From Coffea arabica (Eukaryota > Streptophyta > Magnoliopsida > Gentianales > Rubiaceae), in the NCBI RefSeq assembly GCF_036785885.1, contig NC_092315.1, positions 26,514,026-26,578,025 on the forward strand: a stretch of 64,000 bases of DNA. The letters are read 5' to 3'. Of this stretch, positions 32,441-44,806 are shown piece by piece. The position numbers and the translations under genes were made by a program. The notes beneath the pieces are model-generated. The model made no database searches. It worked only from the letters and a program-made list of their open reading frames with translations, and was not told where the DNA came from. Positions within the stretch are counted from its first letter, which is position 1; each line of letters opens with the position of its first letter.

Positions 32441-35400
32441 TTCAATGGGACTGAATCCAGACCCAGACCTCTGTTAAGAGAATAAAAATATGCTCGAAAC
32501 TTGGTGGACTTGCAACCTCTTTTTTTTTCAAACTTTAGAAGAAGAAGAAATGAAAGAAACACTCATTTTTCTTTTTCTTTTTTTTTTTGAAAAAGTCAAA
32601 AGTGACAAACTTTAAAATTTGAAAAATACCAGTGACAACTCTCCCCTTAAGGGATTTGAGAGGCATATATATATGTTACTATTCTTTGGACTGTTAAATT
32701 TTTTTTTTTTTTTTTTACAAAGATGATTTGGAATGCATTGTCAAAATTGGAGCTCACTCCTTTTCATATTTGCCCCAGTGTAAATCATATTTAACAAAAC
32801 AACATTTTTCATGCTTTCGAGAAGGCAAAAAGAGTGATCACATAATATCACCATCATGTGATCCCTTGTGATCCCTTTGACCTTAAAACCATGCAAGCAT
32901 AATCTTTCGTTGTCAAAACTGCTCTCCAAGAGTTGTGCTGAAACTTGCGTTGAATCTTCTCAATTTTCCAGCATCAGTCAACCATACTTCACTTTGTATT
33001 ACAAATCAACTTTTTCTGATGACCAGATTTGAATGAATGGCATTTCAAGTTTCAAGATCCTGCTTTTCGTTCATGATTCTCTTGTGCTCCAAAACCTCAT
33101 CTTGATGACCTTAACTTTTCGGATTTTCACTAAGGATACCCCCCATTTTTTTCTTTTTTCTTTTTTTTCTTTTCTTTTTTTCTTTTTCTTTTATTTTGCT
33201 TTTTTTCTCTTTTTCTTTTATTTTGCTTTTTTTTCTCTTTTTTTCTCTCTCTCCCTTTTTTAAAGATGTCCTTGCAGGTTTTCACCTTGAGACATAGACA
33301 ATACAATTTTAAATCCAACTGTATCAATTCAGACATATTTTGACAATTAATGGCATCAGTGAAACAATCCTCTCTGGCATGCTTCAGAAAAATTTGTATT
33401 TACATTATTTGCCAATTTTTTTAAAAAAAAAATACTGCAAAAGAGGAAGGTTGGCACTATTTCAGCTTTTGCAATTAGGGTCAAGTGGGGTATATCAAGA
33501 AGGTTAGGATTTGAAAGCAAATATGAGTTTGGAATACTTTTGAGATCGCATGCTTTCAGAAATTTGCCCCAGTGTAGGGTTGATAAGAAATGAAAATTCT
33601 TCCCTAGTTTAATTCTAACCAAACTTCTTTTTTTTTTTTAATTCTTGTGTTTTTTTTTCTTCTTTTTCTCTTCTTTTTTTTTCAAAGAAATAAAATTGCC
33701 CCAATATGGAGTCAGTGACCTTAAGGGGTTGCCAAACGAAAATGGATAAGGTTTTCTGAAAAGTCAAAGGGGGAAAGATATTTAAACGGAAAAAGGAAAG
33801 AAAGTTTGCCTTAAACCCCTCTCTTGCAGTAATTTACAAAAAAAAAATTCTTTTTTATCATCAAATGATTTTTTTTTTTTTTTTGCATATGTCTGTATTG
33901 ATTGGTTGAGGAAAAAATTGTCCGTCCATTTCCATGAGAATAAGCACCTCCGGATAGCACTCTTTGAACCATAAATGGTCATTGCCAAGTTGAAACAAAC
34001 TTTCCGTTAACCTCCCCTTGAATCGGAAGAATTCGTTTCAAAACCTCATCCTTTACTTCAAATAGGCGAGATTTGTCTTTCTTATCATAAACAATAAACC
34101 ATCCTTTATTGATAGCATTGTCCATGTCAGGTAACATTCAACCTCTTTTTCATTCATTGGAGACAGCAACTCATTGTGCTCCTTGATCCATTTGATTTCT
34201 CCTACCTGAACCTTCGTCAAAATGTGCAAGGACGGGATCTCAATTTTGGCAGGTATTATCACTTCCATTTGAAACATAAGAGGATAAGGTGTTGCCCCAA
34301 CTTAAAAATGTAATCTCCAAGTGAAATGCTCCCAAAGTTCAATCGCAAAAATTTGCAAAATTGAAGGAAAAATTCTTTTTTTCTTTTTCTTTTTCTTTCA
34401 CTCTTTTTTTTTTTTGTTTTTTCTCTCTTTTTTTTTAAAAAAAGTTGGCTGCTGAAGTATGTACTCCTTCTGAATAAATAGCCAATCCTCCACTTTGCAA
34501 TGTAGCATTATTGCCCATTTTTTCATTCGTGATTGACCTCCAAATTTGCAAGTTTTCAGTTGCGCTTTTTCCTCAAACTCAACCATAAACGCCTGCACAA
34601 GGGGGATTTTTCAAAGCAGTTGAATTTTTCAGAATTATTTTTCTTTTCTTTTCCCTTTTTTTTTTTTTTTTTGCAATGATGTAACAATTGAGGTTCATGC
34701 AAAGTGTTGACTTATCAAAATTTGAAAAATATACTTGACCTTATACATATCCTACAAACGTATTATAAAATTTTACCTCAATTTGAACTTATTTAGTGAA
34801 ATCTCACAAATATATTACAAAAAATTTGCCCCAATTTGAGATTATTTTAGTTGCAAAATAATCACATGCAATGTGAATAGAAACTACATTTTTCAAATGA
34901 AGAATTTAAATGTCATATCCAAACTCATATAGAAGATTCCATGATAAATCTCTCAAAATAAAACCAAATTGCAAAAGATCTCTCCCTCATTTTAGGATCG
35001 GTGTTGAGAGAAAGTGGTCACTTTTCTTATTAGCTCATCTTTTAGGATCGAACAAATGGCTATTATTCATGATTTTGAGGTGGCTCAGGGAGATGATATG
35101 TCAGGATCTGTCTTTTTTTTTTTTTGTACCCAAATTGTGTCTAACCCATTCAATATCACATATGGGTGAAAGCAAATAGTTTATCACTCTTATTTTTTGA
35201 AAAAACTTAGTCAACATATAAGCTCTATAGGCTTGTAATGTATAGGTAGAAACGATAGCTAAACATATAGAAACAAGTTATGACCTTATGATCACAAGTG
35301 AATGGTAGGATCCTTAGAGGCAAGATTTTCACTTCAAATTGTCATGAAAGATAAATCAGTAATGGACTTTTATGAGTTTGTAATGTAACTTGACAACGAT

Positions 35401-35607
35401 AGCTAAAATAAATAAAATTTTTAAGCATAACGCACTTAAGATCGCATTCCTTCCCAAAAATTGCCCCAGTCTTGGATTCAAAACCTGGGACTCCATTTTG
35501 ACTCTCTTTCTCTCTCTTTTTTTTTTTTTTATCAATCACTAGAAGGAATTCAACATTGGTGTCTTTACTTTTTTCTTTTCATTTTATCATTGTTTTCACA
35601 TTTTTCT

Positions 35608-35649
<42 letters not shown>

Positions 35650-38600
35650 TACTGAGATCCCAAATATCAATGATAGAATTGAAAACTCCCCAATTTTGGA
35701 GTATAGATGGCCCCTCTTACTTTTCGGTAGAATCAAATTCCCCAACTTGTAATTTTTCTCTTTTTTCTTTTTTTTTTTCAAATCTCCTTCCCCAGTGTGG
35801 GGGGGTGCGACCATAAGTGCTTTTGAAATGAATCACCAATTTAGCCTCAAATAAGGATGCAAAGGATAAAAAGTGTTTAGTTGGTAGAAACGATGGCCAA
35901 AGCATTATTCTTATTTCTTATGACAACTAAAGTAAAGAATAGGCCGTTGGGAAAATCCATTTCCTTTTGACGTTTAAAAATTTTTCCATGTAGGGTCATG
36001 ATCATTGAGGCTTTTATTTGAAACGAAATCCTACTTTTTTAAAGTCTCAAATGGGAAAACAAATGATAAAATCTGTATAGATAGAGAAACGAAAGCATAA
36101 AGTATCATTCCAAATTTTCAAAACAAATAAGAAGTAATGTACATTTTTACTTTTACTCAAATATGAATTGAATCTGGTTAGACACACTGGACATTTTCAA
36201 GGTAAAATTTGTTTCACTTTGAAGCTAGTCAACCAGTGCGACTGACTTTGGAGGTTCAATAGAAGTGGAAAAAAAATGAAAGAGAAAAGTGTCAGAGTGA
36301 TCTTTTATGACAAACTATCAAATTTGAGTGACCCCTTTTATTTTCGACTACTCTCATTGAATAGTTTAGACCACAAATTTAGTGTATACAAAAATTTTTG
36401 GGAATTGGACGTACACTCATGAATTTTCAAACAAGAGATCGAAAAAATTTAATTTAATCTTATTTCTTAGAATTCATCATGAAATCTCCCAATGAGTAAA
36501 TAAAGAATGAATAGATACAAAACAATAATTATCTAAATAAAAACTTTATTATTCAAATGTTTGAATTTTTTTTACTCAAATATAATACATGTGAGAAAAT
36601 AAAAATCTCTAAAGAATACATTTTCATATATGTATATATATATATGTGTATATATACTTTCTTTCTATCTGTTGAGACAAAATGTACTAGAAACAATGAA
36701 TCAAGAGATTTTTGAAATACTTTAGACAGGCATTTTCAAATGGATTTTTCATCATTTTTTTCTACATTGTAGGATCTGCCCAAAAATCAAGTAACACTTG
36801 TAATTTTCAAAACTAATAGACCAAAATATTATCAGATATAGGAAAAACATTTTTTTTTATCCTATTGAAACATCTTTATAAATATGAAGGAGGGGGAAAA
36901 ATAAAAGAAAATGATCCAGAGTTAGTAAGCAAAACTATAAAATCGGTATGCATGTCCTATGGGGGAAGCCTTTTATGCCAAGGGTTGGCCTAGCATGAAA
37001 AATGCAATCCTCTGGGGTAGGCACCATACAATACCTGATGGATCTGATCGACTTATTGAGATTCGAATAAAAGACAATTTTAAAAAATTTGGCTAATTGG
37101 AGTGACAAGAGACAATTTGTCCTAACAAAATGAGGACAAAGTTCGAATGAATTGATTGGTTTGATTGACACATAAAGTGATATTAAAAATCAATTTAGTG
37201 TGAAAAACTTATTTTGAAATGATTGAAATGTCTCGACTAGTTTCTTCAGCCAACCGTAGATCGAAACCTTAAAAGAGAACAAACGGGTTAAATGGAACGA
37301 ATGGAATTGATGGTTAGTTAAAAAATTGACTGAATTATCCTAAAAGTGAATAAAACTGGTCAAATGGATTGGATAAAATTGAAGATTTATTAAAAAATTG
37401 ACTAAATTGTCCTAAACAAGAATAACGAATTGGACGAAATTGACGATTTATTCAAAATTAATTGGATTGACCTAAAGTGAATAAATTGGTCAAAATGGAT
37501 TGGATGGAATTAACGGTTTATTCGAAAATCGACTGGATTGCTCCCCCTTTTGTAGTTCCAAAATTCACAAAATTTCTTGCAATGCACTAATCTATGAGCC
37601 TTCTAAAATCAACATTTGGCCTCGATATATTTATCATCTCAATAATGAGGAATTATTTGTGAATTTCTTCAATTTAATGTCCTTTATGCAAGACATTTTA
37701 CCAACTTTGACAAAATGACCAAAAAATGATTATTAAAGGCTCATATTCTAATGCACAAAAACTGTTCCATCATTCTCAATATCGTCACGTAAAAGGAATC
37801 GAATCCTACCTTACCTTATGCACTAACCCTTTGGATGGTACAACAAAAATATAAACGTGCAAGTCTCCTTGGATTATATATTCGAGACAAAATGTGGCTT
37901 ATTCCTAACATGGGATTTCCTATGCGGCATTCCCCTTATGGTTAATGCATGATGACAATTTATTAAAGCATATTAAATATACAATGAAATAATTGAAATA
38001 TGACCTAAAAGTGCCCCATTTAAATGTCGGGGTAAGCCTAAAATGACGTGTGATACATATGCATATGCAATTGATTAAAATTTAAACATGTTTGATATAA
38101 AAGGCGGTCTTGTCCTAAACGAGTACCATGCCAGGACTCTTATTTCTAAGGTTTGTGCATGTAGAAAAGAGAAAATAAAGGGAGGTCAGTTCAACAAATA
38201 ACACATAGTACGTTGGAACAATAAATGATACAAGAATAGAAAGTAAAGAAAAAGGGGTGAAATCCCTCCACTCGTGTCTAGTGTTCCTAATTGGGCAAGA
38301 TCGACCCTATTCTAGGTAATTTCTAATATGGATGCATGAGTTTGGACTCACTAATGTATCTAGACCGATAAAGTTTCAGGTTCCCAAACCTTTAGACAAG
38401 AGGCGAAGGGTCATCAATCCCAAAGCCTTCGATCCCAGTGGCTCGAGTGATCCCCCAAGCATTGCTACGTGCACGTCGTGCCACGGCCACATGTCCAAGT
38501 GAATCGATCCTAATTCTAACAGGGAGGAGTGGTATGACAACCACTAAAAAGAAAATAAGATAAAGGGTTAAAAAAAATAATGTATGCACGTATGAAGTGT

Positions 38601-38894
38601 TCCTTTGAGGGGAGGGATTAACAGTAAATGCACGTGAAAGCTCTAAGGTAATATTCCCCACCCCAAATGCAAAGCGCGATACGAATAAGTAAAAAAAACG
38701 AAAGTAAATAAATAAACCATTCATCACATACACGATGAACGATGAACGAATACTAGTGTGAAATGCAAAACATCCAAAAAAAGAAAAATGCAACCTAAAA
38801 CATCCAAATATGATAAATAAAAGGGTTAAAAAGATAAAAAGACAACTAAACCAAGTGTTTGGACTCCCTAGCGTCCCCAGTGGAGTCGCCAAGT
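32441..38894 (+). other. LARD-A interior, long non-coding region
   Basis: There is no credible gene over 6.4 kb. Poly-T and T-rich pyrimidine tracts recur (32520, 32700, 33150-33260, 33600-33690, 34380-34440, 34640-34670, 35510-35530, 35750-35780). The motif TTGCCCCAGTGT or TTGCCCCAA recurs at about 32770, 33564, 33696, 34292, 34825, 35461 and 35786. A TC microsatellite lies at 35613-35641 and a TA/TG repeat at 36628-36656. From 37200 to 37540 a GAATTGG/GATTTATT-type phrase repeats loosely. The region ends CCAGTGGAGTCGCCAAGT before the right LTR. Confidence 0.7.
35613..35641. repeat. TC dinucleotide microsatellite
   Basis: About 14 TC units within LARD-A's non-coding interior. Confidence 0.95.
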
Positions 38895-39842
38895 TGTCGC
38901 GCCCCATTTTTCACTATGGAAATAAAGACGTATTTGTAAAAGATGGTGATATTATTTAAAAATAGGTGAAAAAGGACCTAGAATGTGACTTTAAAGAATG
39001 CGACAATTTGGGTCCAAAATTTAGTCTAAAAGGGTTTTTAAGAAAAAAGAGGAGTCGCCACTTGGTATTGAGTTTTGGTGTACCAAGTCACCCAAAAGTA
39101 TTTTTTAACAAAAATAAAATAAAATAAAATAAAACCCTTTTCGACAACTCCAAGTCTTTGAAAAACAAGAGAAAAATGAGCTCGGGAGTCACAGTTGAAG
39201 AAAGGGAAGGCAAATGTTCGATTAACTCAAACCTAAGGCACCCTTTCAACCTAATCTAAGCTAGTTGCGAGGTTTAGTCAAAATTTTCCTAATCTAACCA
39301 TTAATTTTATCACATTTGGATATTTCCTACATGAATGCAAATATAAATTTATAAAATATTGAGAGGAACAAAATGTCCATTCAAGGGTTTAATTGATACC
39401 AATCACATTAATTGCGAACGCCAAAATAATTCTTTGAAGGGGTCACGAACATGCATGAATGAAATTCAAAGAAAAGAAAAGAAACTTAAATTATATATCT
39501 AGATATAAGTGGCCAAAGAATAAGAATGCAGCATAATGGGTACGGGAGATAAAAACTCGTGACATAACTCTCTTATACAGAGATTAATGGGTATTTAAAT
39601 TAAAAAGTTATAATCACCCATTTCCATGTTCAAAAATAATTCTCCTAATATGAACAAGCAAATGAACTAACTTATTCTACAATTTCTTAAATGAGATGCA
39701 ATTCTAAATGATATGATTAACACATATAGAGGATAGGGGTAAAATAATAGGGAATATCATACAAATGAGAAAAGATCCTAAAAATGAAAATATGCATGAA
39801 AATGTAATGAATATCACACAAAGATAAATCTAATGCATAAAC

Positions 39843-42800
39843 TGTAACGCCCCGAGGCAGAAGAAAAGGAAAAATTTCTGGTGAATAGAGTTTTGTGAGG
39901 AATCCGGCCCACATAAATCTGGAAGAAATTCGGTCCGCATAAAGAGCTTAAAGAGCCAGCTCTTTAAGACTTTCCGATAAGGCCCAATAAGTACTAAAAT
40001 ACCCTTTTATTTGAAAATTATTATTTATTAAAGCCACTACCCAAATATTTCACTCTGAGTGTAAGTAAACCTAGAAAATAGGGTTTTACGTTTCGGTTTC
40101 AAGTTTGGAGCGAAATTAGGGTTTTCGCGATTTTTAGCCGGATGAATTTTCGGTACAGAGTAAGGATTAATTTTGGGGATTAAAAGTGACTTTTAAGTGA
40201 GAAATAATATGTGACTAGTGGCAATGATATAAGGTTAGTGAATTGGAAGTAAAAACCCTAGTACGTGAGTTTTTAAGAAAAACGGCGCGAAATGGCGGGA
40301 CCCGCGCATTACCGATTGAACGCACTGCTTGACCACCATTTTTCTTACCCAACAAGTTTGTTGACTTTTATACATAATATCTTCTTAAATTGCAGCAAGG
40401 TTGACCGAAATTAGTGGCCAAGAAAGGCAAGAAAGAAAGAGAAAAAAAAGAGAGGTGGTGGTGGTGACACTTGTCACCACCTCATGGCTTCTTAACCAAG
40501 ACCATTACTATCCATTTAACTCCAACACTTAGCCAATTTCTTCTTCATTTCTGCTGGTGCTGGCCGTGAGAAGCAAGAAGAAAAACCCAAAGGGAAACAT
40601 TCCATTTCATCTTCAAATCCAACAACTTAGGAAGAAATCCAACAAAGTAAACCGATTAAACTTGTTCTTGAGTGACTAGCTAGTGCCTTGTGGTGTGATT
40701 TTTGAAGGAGAAAGCTTGGGCTACTTGTAGTGACTTCTATTCAAGGTAAGAGAGTTTATCTCTCTAAGTTTTGCTTTCAAATTTGTTAAAGTAAGCTTGG
40801 CAACTTGATTTTATGGTAAGATTATGGATGATTAGCATGTTTTAGAAGTTTTCCCCAATTTATTTGATGAACTAGGGCTTATGGAAATTCTGCCCAAATT
40901 ATTATATGATGCTCATATGTTGCAATTGAGGTTTTATAAGGTGTTGTGGTAGTGATTAGACCAAGAAATTAAGGAAAGTTGCACTAGAAACTCAAAATTT
41001 CCAAAATCCGGAAAATGGTCTCAACATTCTGTCCGAATTTTTATCTGTATGTTAGAGGCTGTTTTGGCCTTAGGTCAAAGAAGAAACGTTGTAGAGAATG
41101 GTATTTTATAGGTGCCTACAAAATTTCAGCTCAATCGGAGCAACGTAGGACGTGAAAAGTCCAAAATACCCCTACTGTTCTAAGTATTTCCCAGCAGTCC
41201 GTTTCTTCAGTTCAGTCCAGTTTATCACGATTTTTGACCAGGATCCATTCTGATTTAGCTCTGGGCCAAAACATGAAAGTTGTAGTGTTCTGAAGTAGCT
41301 TTAAAATGCCTCTAAGAACACATGATTTGGACTTGTGTACACTGAGTTATGACCATTACAGTGTTCTGCGTTTAAACAGCCGACGAATTGGTTTCTGGTT
41401 TAGTATTTTGAGAATTTGACCAAGTTACATTAGAAACTGGACTAGGTGACCTTCATGAACATTGTAGCCCTGTGTCTTAGCTTCGAAACGGCATAGGTTT
41501 CACCTCAATCCGATAAGCGTAGCCTCGGATATGTTATTTCCGCTTTCATACGTCAAATCTGTTTTGTGCTAGATTGAATTTCTGCACTTGCTATCATTGT
41601 GAATCTTATTATTATGATATTGTGAGCCTATGGAACGGCTCTTGTCATGAATTTCTGATATATGTGATGTTGGGTTTTGGTTGAGAAAAATAATGAAGCC
41701 TAAATGGCTGGAAAATTAGGTAAACACAAAGGGCATGCTGCCGAATTTTTACTCGAGAACTAGAAAACTATATTTGCAACTTGAGTGAAGGTTAAGTGAT
41801 TACCACTTGAACTAGCGAGAACTTTTGCTACTTTGTTATCGATGGTTATACGTTAAAAACCTAAACGAACTTGTACTCTTGAGGAAAAGATATAATGGCC
41901 AATGTAAACTTGTATTTCCTTGTACTTTTAACTCAAGTATTGTTTCCAAGTATATATGCTACAAAAAAACCTTATGATTTGAAAAGCGAGCAAGTGTTTC
42001 ACGAATGCCTTTCAAATGAATTTCAATTGGTTGATTCTTATGAACGGAACGTTTAAGTTTCAAATCTTACTCGTGTTTCAAAGTTCTCAAATTGGATTTC
42101 TATCGCAGATCTGGACTCCAAACCTGGAGTATAATTGAACGTGACTACGTGAAGCACTATAGTTTGAGTGAGTGATCCCTCGACTGTCCCCAAAGTTACT
42201 TTTGAACTAATTCTTGCATTTATTACTCCATTGCATATCATTTGGGGTTCGGGTGTGTGCCATGACATAATTGGCTCCAATGAGTTCCTGGAAAGTCTTG
42301 TGCTTAGAACCAATGTCTCCACTATTGTTTACACATTCTTTGGAGCCCGATGGCTCCTTACTTCTGTTTCACGGTTACTTGATCTAAACGAGCATTGGAT
42401 ATTTAAGCACAAGAATTTCACTGGCTCACATGAGTAATAAATGAACATTTGATTACTGCATCATGACATCATATCAATGCTTGATTGTGAAATATACTTG
42501 GCTGTTAATTTTACTGGTCACTCGCTGAGCTTCTAGCTCACCCCCTATTATCTTCTTCTCCCCACAGGGATCGAAGTAAAGGAAGAACTTGTTTTTGGAT
42601 CTTTGTGTGGCTGGATGGCGTACATCTTGTATAGTTTAGTTTTGGTTTTGGTTTATGTACTTTTGGGCTGTATAAATATTTGGAATTGAATCGGATGTAA
42701 ATCTATATTTTATGCTTAGAACTAGTTTCCGCTTCGCTTATGATATGTAATTTTGGAGAATTGGATGTATTATTTGAGTTGTACCTTGTAATTTACTTGA

Positions 42801-42892
42801 GGAATGTAGTAAGTGAGTGAGTCCCGGCGAGAGCTGGGCAGGCGGCCCGCTAAACCCTTTGGTTCGCCTTAGGGGGAGGTGGGGTCGTTACA
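39843..42892 (+). repeat. 5' LTR of LARD-T
   Basis: 3,050 bp. Within it are degenerate blocks near 41089, 41272 and 41451 that share (A/G)AA(A/C)(G/A)TTGTAG followed by a CTCAATC(C/G)G-type stretch; the 41451-41530 block is also found, in reverse, in the LTR at 51674-56468. The 89-residue frame at 42168-42437 is repeated in the other LTR and has no domain, so it is not called. Confidence 0.92.
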
Positions 42893-42894
42893 AA

Positions 42895-42906
42895 TGGTAT
42901 CAGAGC
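42895..42906 (+). other. Primer-binding site of LARD-T, initiator tRNA-Met type
   Basis: TGGTATCAGAGC begins two bases after the LTR, with the same sequence as in element C although the two elements belong to different superfamilies. Confidence 0.9.
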
Positions 42907-43944
42907 TTAGGCTTCAGATCTTTGTAGTGTATCCTAGGCTTAAAGTTTAGGATGCCGGACTGTGTGATTGGTTTGTACGTTCAGTGCTCTTTTGGAGCGT
43001 CAGTTATGAATCTTGAAAATGGTACACGTAAGATATGACTTGATGAGCTTCGTTTAAGACCATATGGTCTGAGTCGTGAAGTTTCTTAGTTTGAATTCTT
43101 GTACTTGTGTACCCGATATTTTTCCTGAGGAAATGCTCGTGAATTTTAGACGGAATATGGTTTAATGTACGATGATGGGACTAGAAATTATGATTGAGTT
43201 TGAGATAAGTTGTAATGGCACAGGTTAGAGCGCAGAAGATTTTGTCTTGTACTCAAGACTTAACTGAATGAGGAAATTGAAATAATGACTTGGACTTGTC
43301 CAATAAGGGTTGGCTTGGGTTTTGATACATTATAGTGGTGGCTGGATTGTTGAGAAAATTTTTGATTTTTCAACCTTCATCTAGTCTTCTTGTTTGATTA
43401 AGGATGGCACCATCCGATTTGTAAGTGTTGGGATTTGAACTACTTGAACTGCCTGAGACTGACTTTGAACTGTCGGAAACTGACTAGGCTGAGTTCACTT
43501 GAGACTTGAACATTGTTTAGGCAAGTGTGCTTTTACGTACACTTAGTGGTCGTGATTTGACTGAATATATGGTATTTCATTTATGCATGAGCAAGTAGTT
43601 TGGTTTGTATACGACCTGTAAGTAGACTTGAATTTGAATCGGCTAGTATACCCTTACATACACTGGATAGACCTGACCTAACTGAAAATAGGGTATCTCT
43701 TTTACTCTTGAGCAAGTATCTTGATTTATATATGATCTGTATGTGGATTTGAGTTTGATGACTGCTTGAGAGCGTGAATTACTGGGCATAAGCTAGACGA
43801 GTGAGTTTCTACTCGTACCCATGTTCCTTGAACTTGAAATAATTGACCCTGCTTTTGAACTGATACACTTGAACCCTGCTTTTGACTCTGTTTCTGAACA
43901 TTTTCGTATTTGTTTGGTTATAGACCGGCTACTACTCTTCTGTA

Positions 43945-44475
43945 ACGGTTGAACAGAACCTCTCTGGTGAGGCATTGCCTGTTGTGTTTTAAAGCACCGC
44001 CATTCTTTTGGCGAGGCATGCCTGTTGTGTTATAAGCACCATCAGGGATGAAATGCTTGAACTGAACCTCTCTGATGAGGTATTGCCTGTTGTGTTTTAA
44101 AGCACCGTCATTCTTTTGGCGAGGCATACCTGTTGTGTTATAAAGCACCATCAGAGATGAAACTTTGACTTGAGGCTCTCTGGTGAAGTTTAGCCGTTGT
44201 GCTAGCTTGTTGTGTTATAAAGCACCACCAGGGCCAATCTCTTGAGCTAAGATCCTTTGGTGAAGTTTAGCCGTTGTGCTGGCTTGTTGTGTTATAAAGC
44301 ACCACCAAGGATGAAATTTTGAACTGAGGTTCTTTGGCGAGGTATAGCCGTTGTGCTAACCTGTTGTGTTATAAAGCACCGCCATGGACAAAATCTTGCT
44401 TCTGAGGCTCTGGTGAAGTATAGCTGAGTGCTAGCTTGTTGTGTTATAAAGCACCACCAGGGGTAATTTCTGACC
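43945..44475 (+). repeat. Minisatellite of LARD-T, units about 55-80 bp
   Basis: At least eight units share TTGTGTTATAAAGCACC, with CTCT(G/C)TGGTGA(G/A)G- or TTTGGCGAGG-type starts and TAGCCGTTGTGCTAGC or GCCTG in the middle. Unit junctions look able to form short stems (see findings). No protein reading is supported. Confidence 0.85.
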
Positions 44476-44770
44476 TGAGATATCGTTATGTCCTGAATTG
44501 TTTTTCCAAATACCAGGGACTTTAAGTCCGATTTTGAGCCCTTTTGTATATGTATCCAGTTACTCGTCTGACTATCAATTGGATCAAGATTATTTGATAA
44601 GTTGGATTGGAGTACTTTTAGTACTTGATTGTAATGAATGATTCTTAGTATGTGATTGTCCTTTGAGATATTTGATCTGATTAGTATTTGATTATGATAA
44701 GCGAGATTGAAATGATTCTTAATACGTGATCGACTTTCGAGAACTATTTTGATCTGATTAGTACAAGTTG

Positions 44771-44805
44771 GAATGTCGAGGACGACATTCTTTTAAGGAG
44801 GGGAG
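44771..44805 (+). other. Terminal hairpin and polypurine tract of LARD-T
   Basis: GAATGTCG-AGGA-CGACATTC is a perfect 8-bp stem with a 4-base loop at 44771-44790. Five bases later AAGGAGGGGAG forms the polypurine tract, ending one base before the 3' LTR. Both are common just before the 3' LTR in Tekay/Del-like elements. Confidence 0.8.
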
Positions 44806-44806
44806 T

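Larger units (their letters stand above)
42907..44806 (+). other. Non-coding interior of LARD-T
   Basis: Less than 2 kb with no gag, protease, reverse transcriptase or integrase motif in any frame. The first kilobase is unique-looking with repeated phrases around GAGCAAGTA(G/T), TTGATTTATATA and GACCTGTA (43560-43760). The second part is a minisatellite, and the end holds the hairpin and polypurine tract. Confidence 0.8.

Noticed and set aside
33033..33263. Phe-rich frame on the plus strand
   Set aside because: It is the translation of poly-T and T-rich repeats.
38392..38907. 171-residue hydrophobic minus-strand frame
   Set aside because: It crosses the start of the LARD-A right LTR and is the complement of A-rich sequence, which yields Phe/Leu/Ile-rich shadows. 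There is no family match and no promoter context.
42168..42437. 89-residue frame found identically in both LARD-T LTRs
   Set aside because: Identity reflects young LTRs, not selection. An equally long frame lies on the opposite strand (42053-42322), and no domain is visible.
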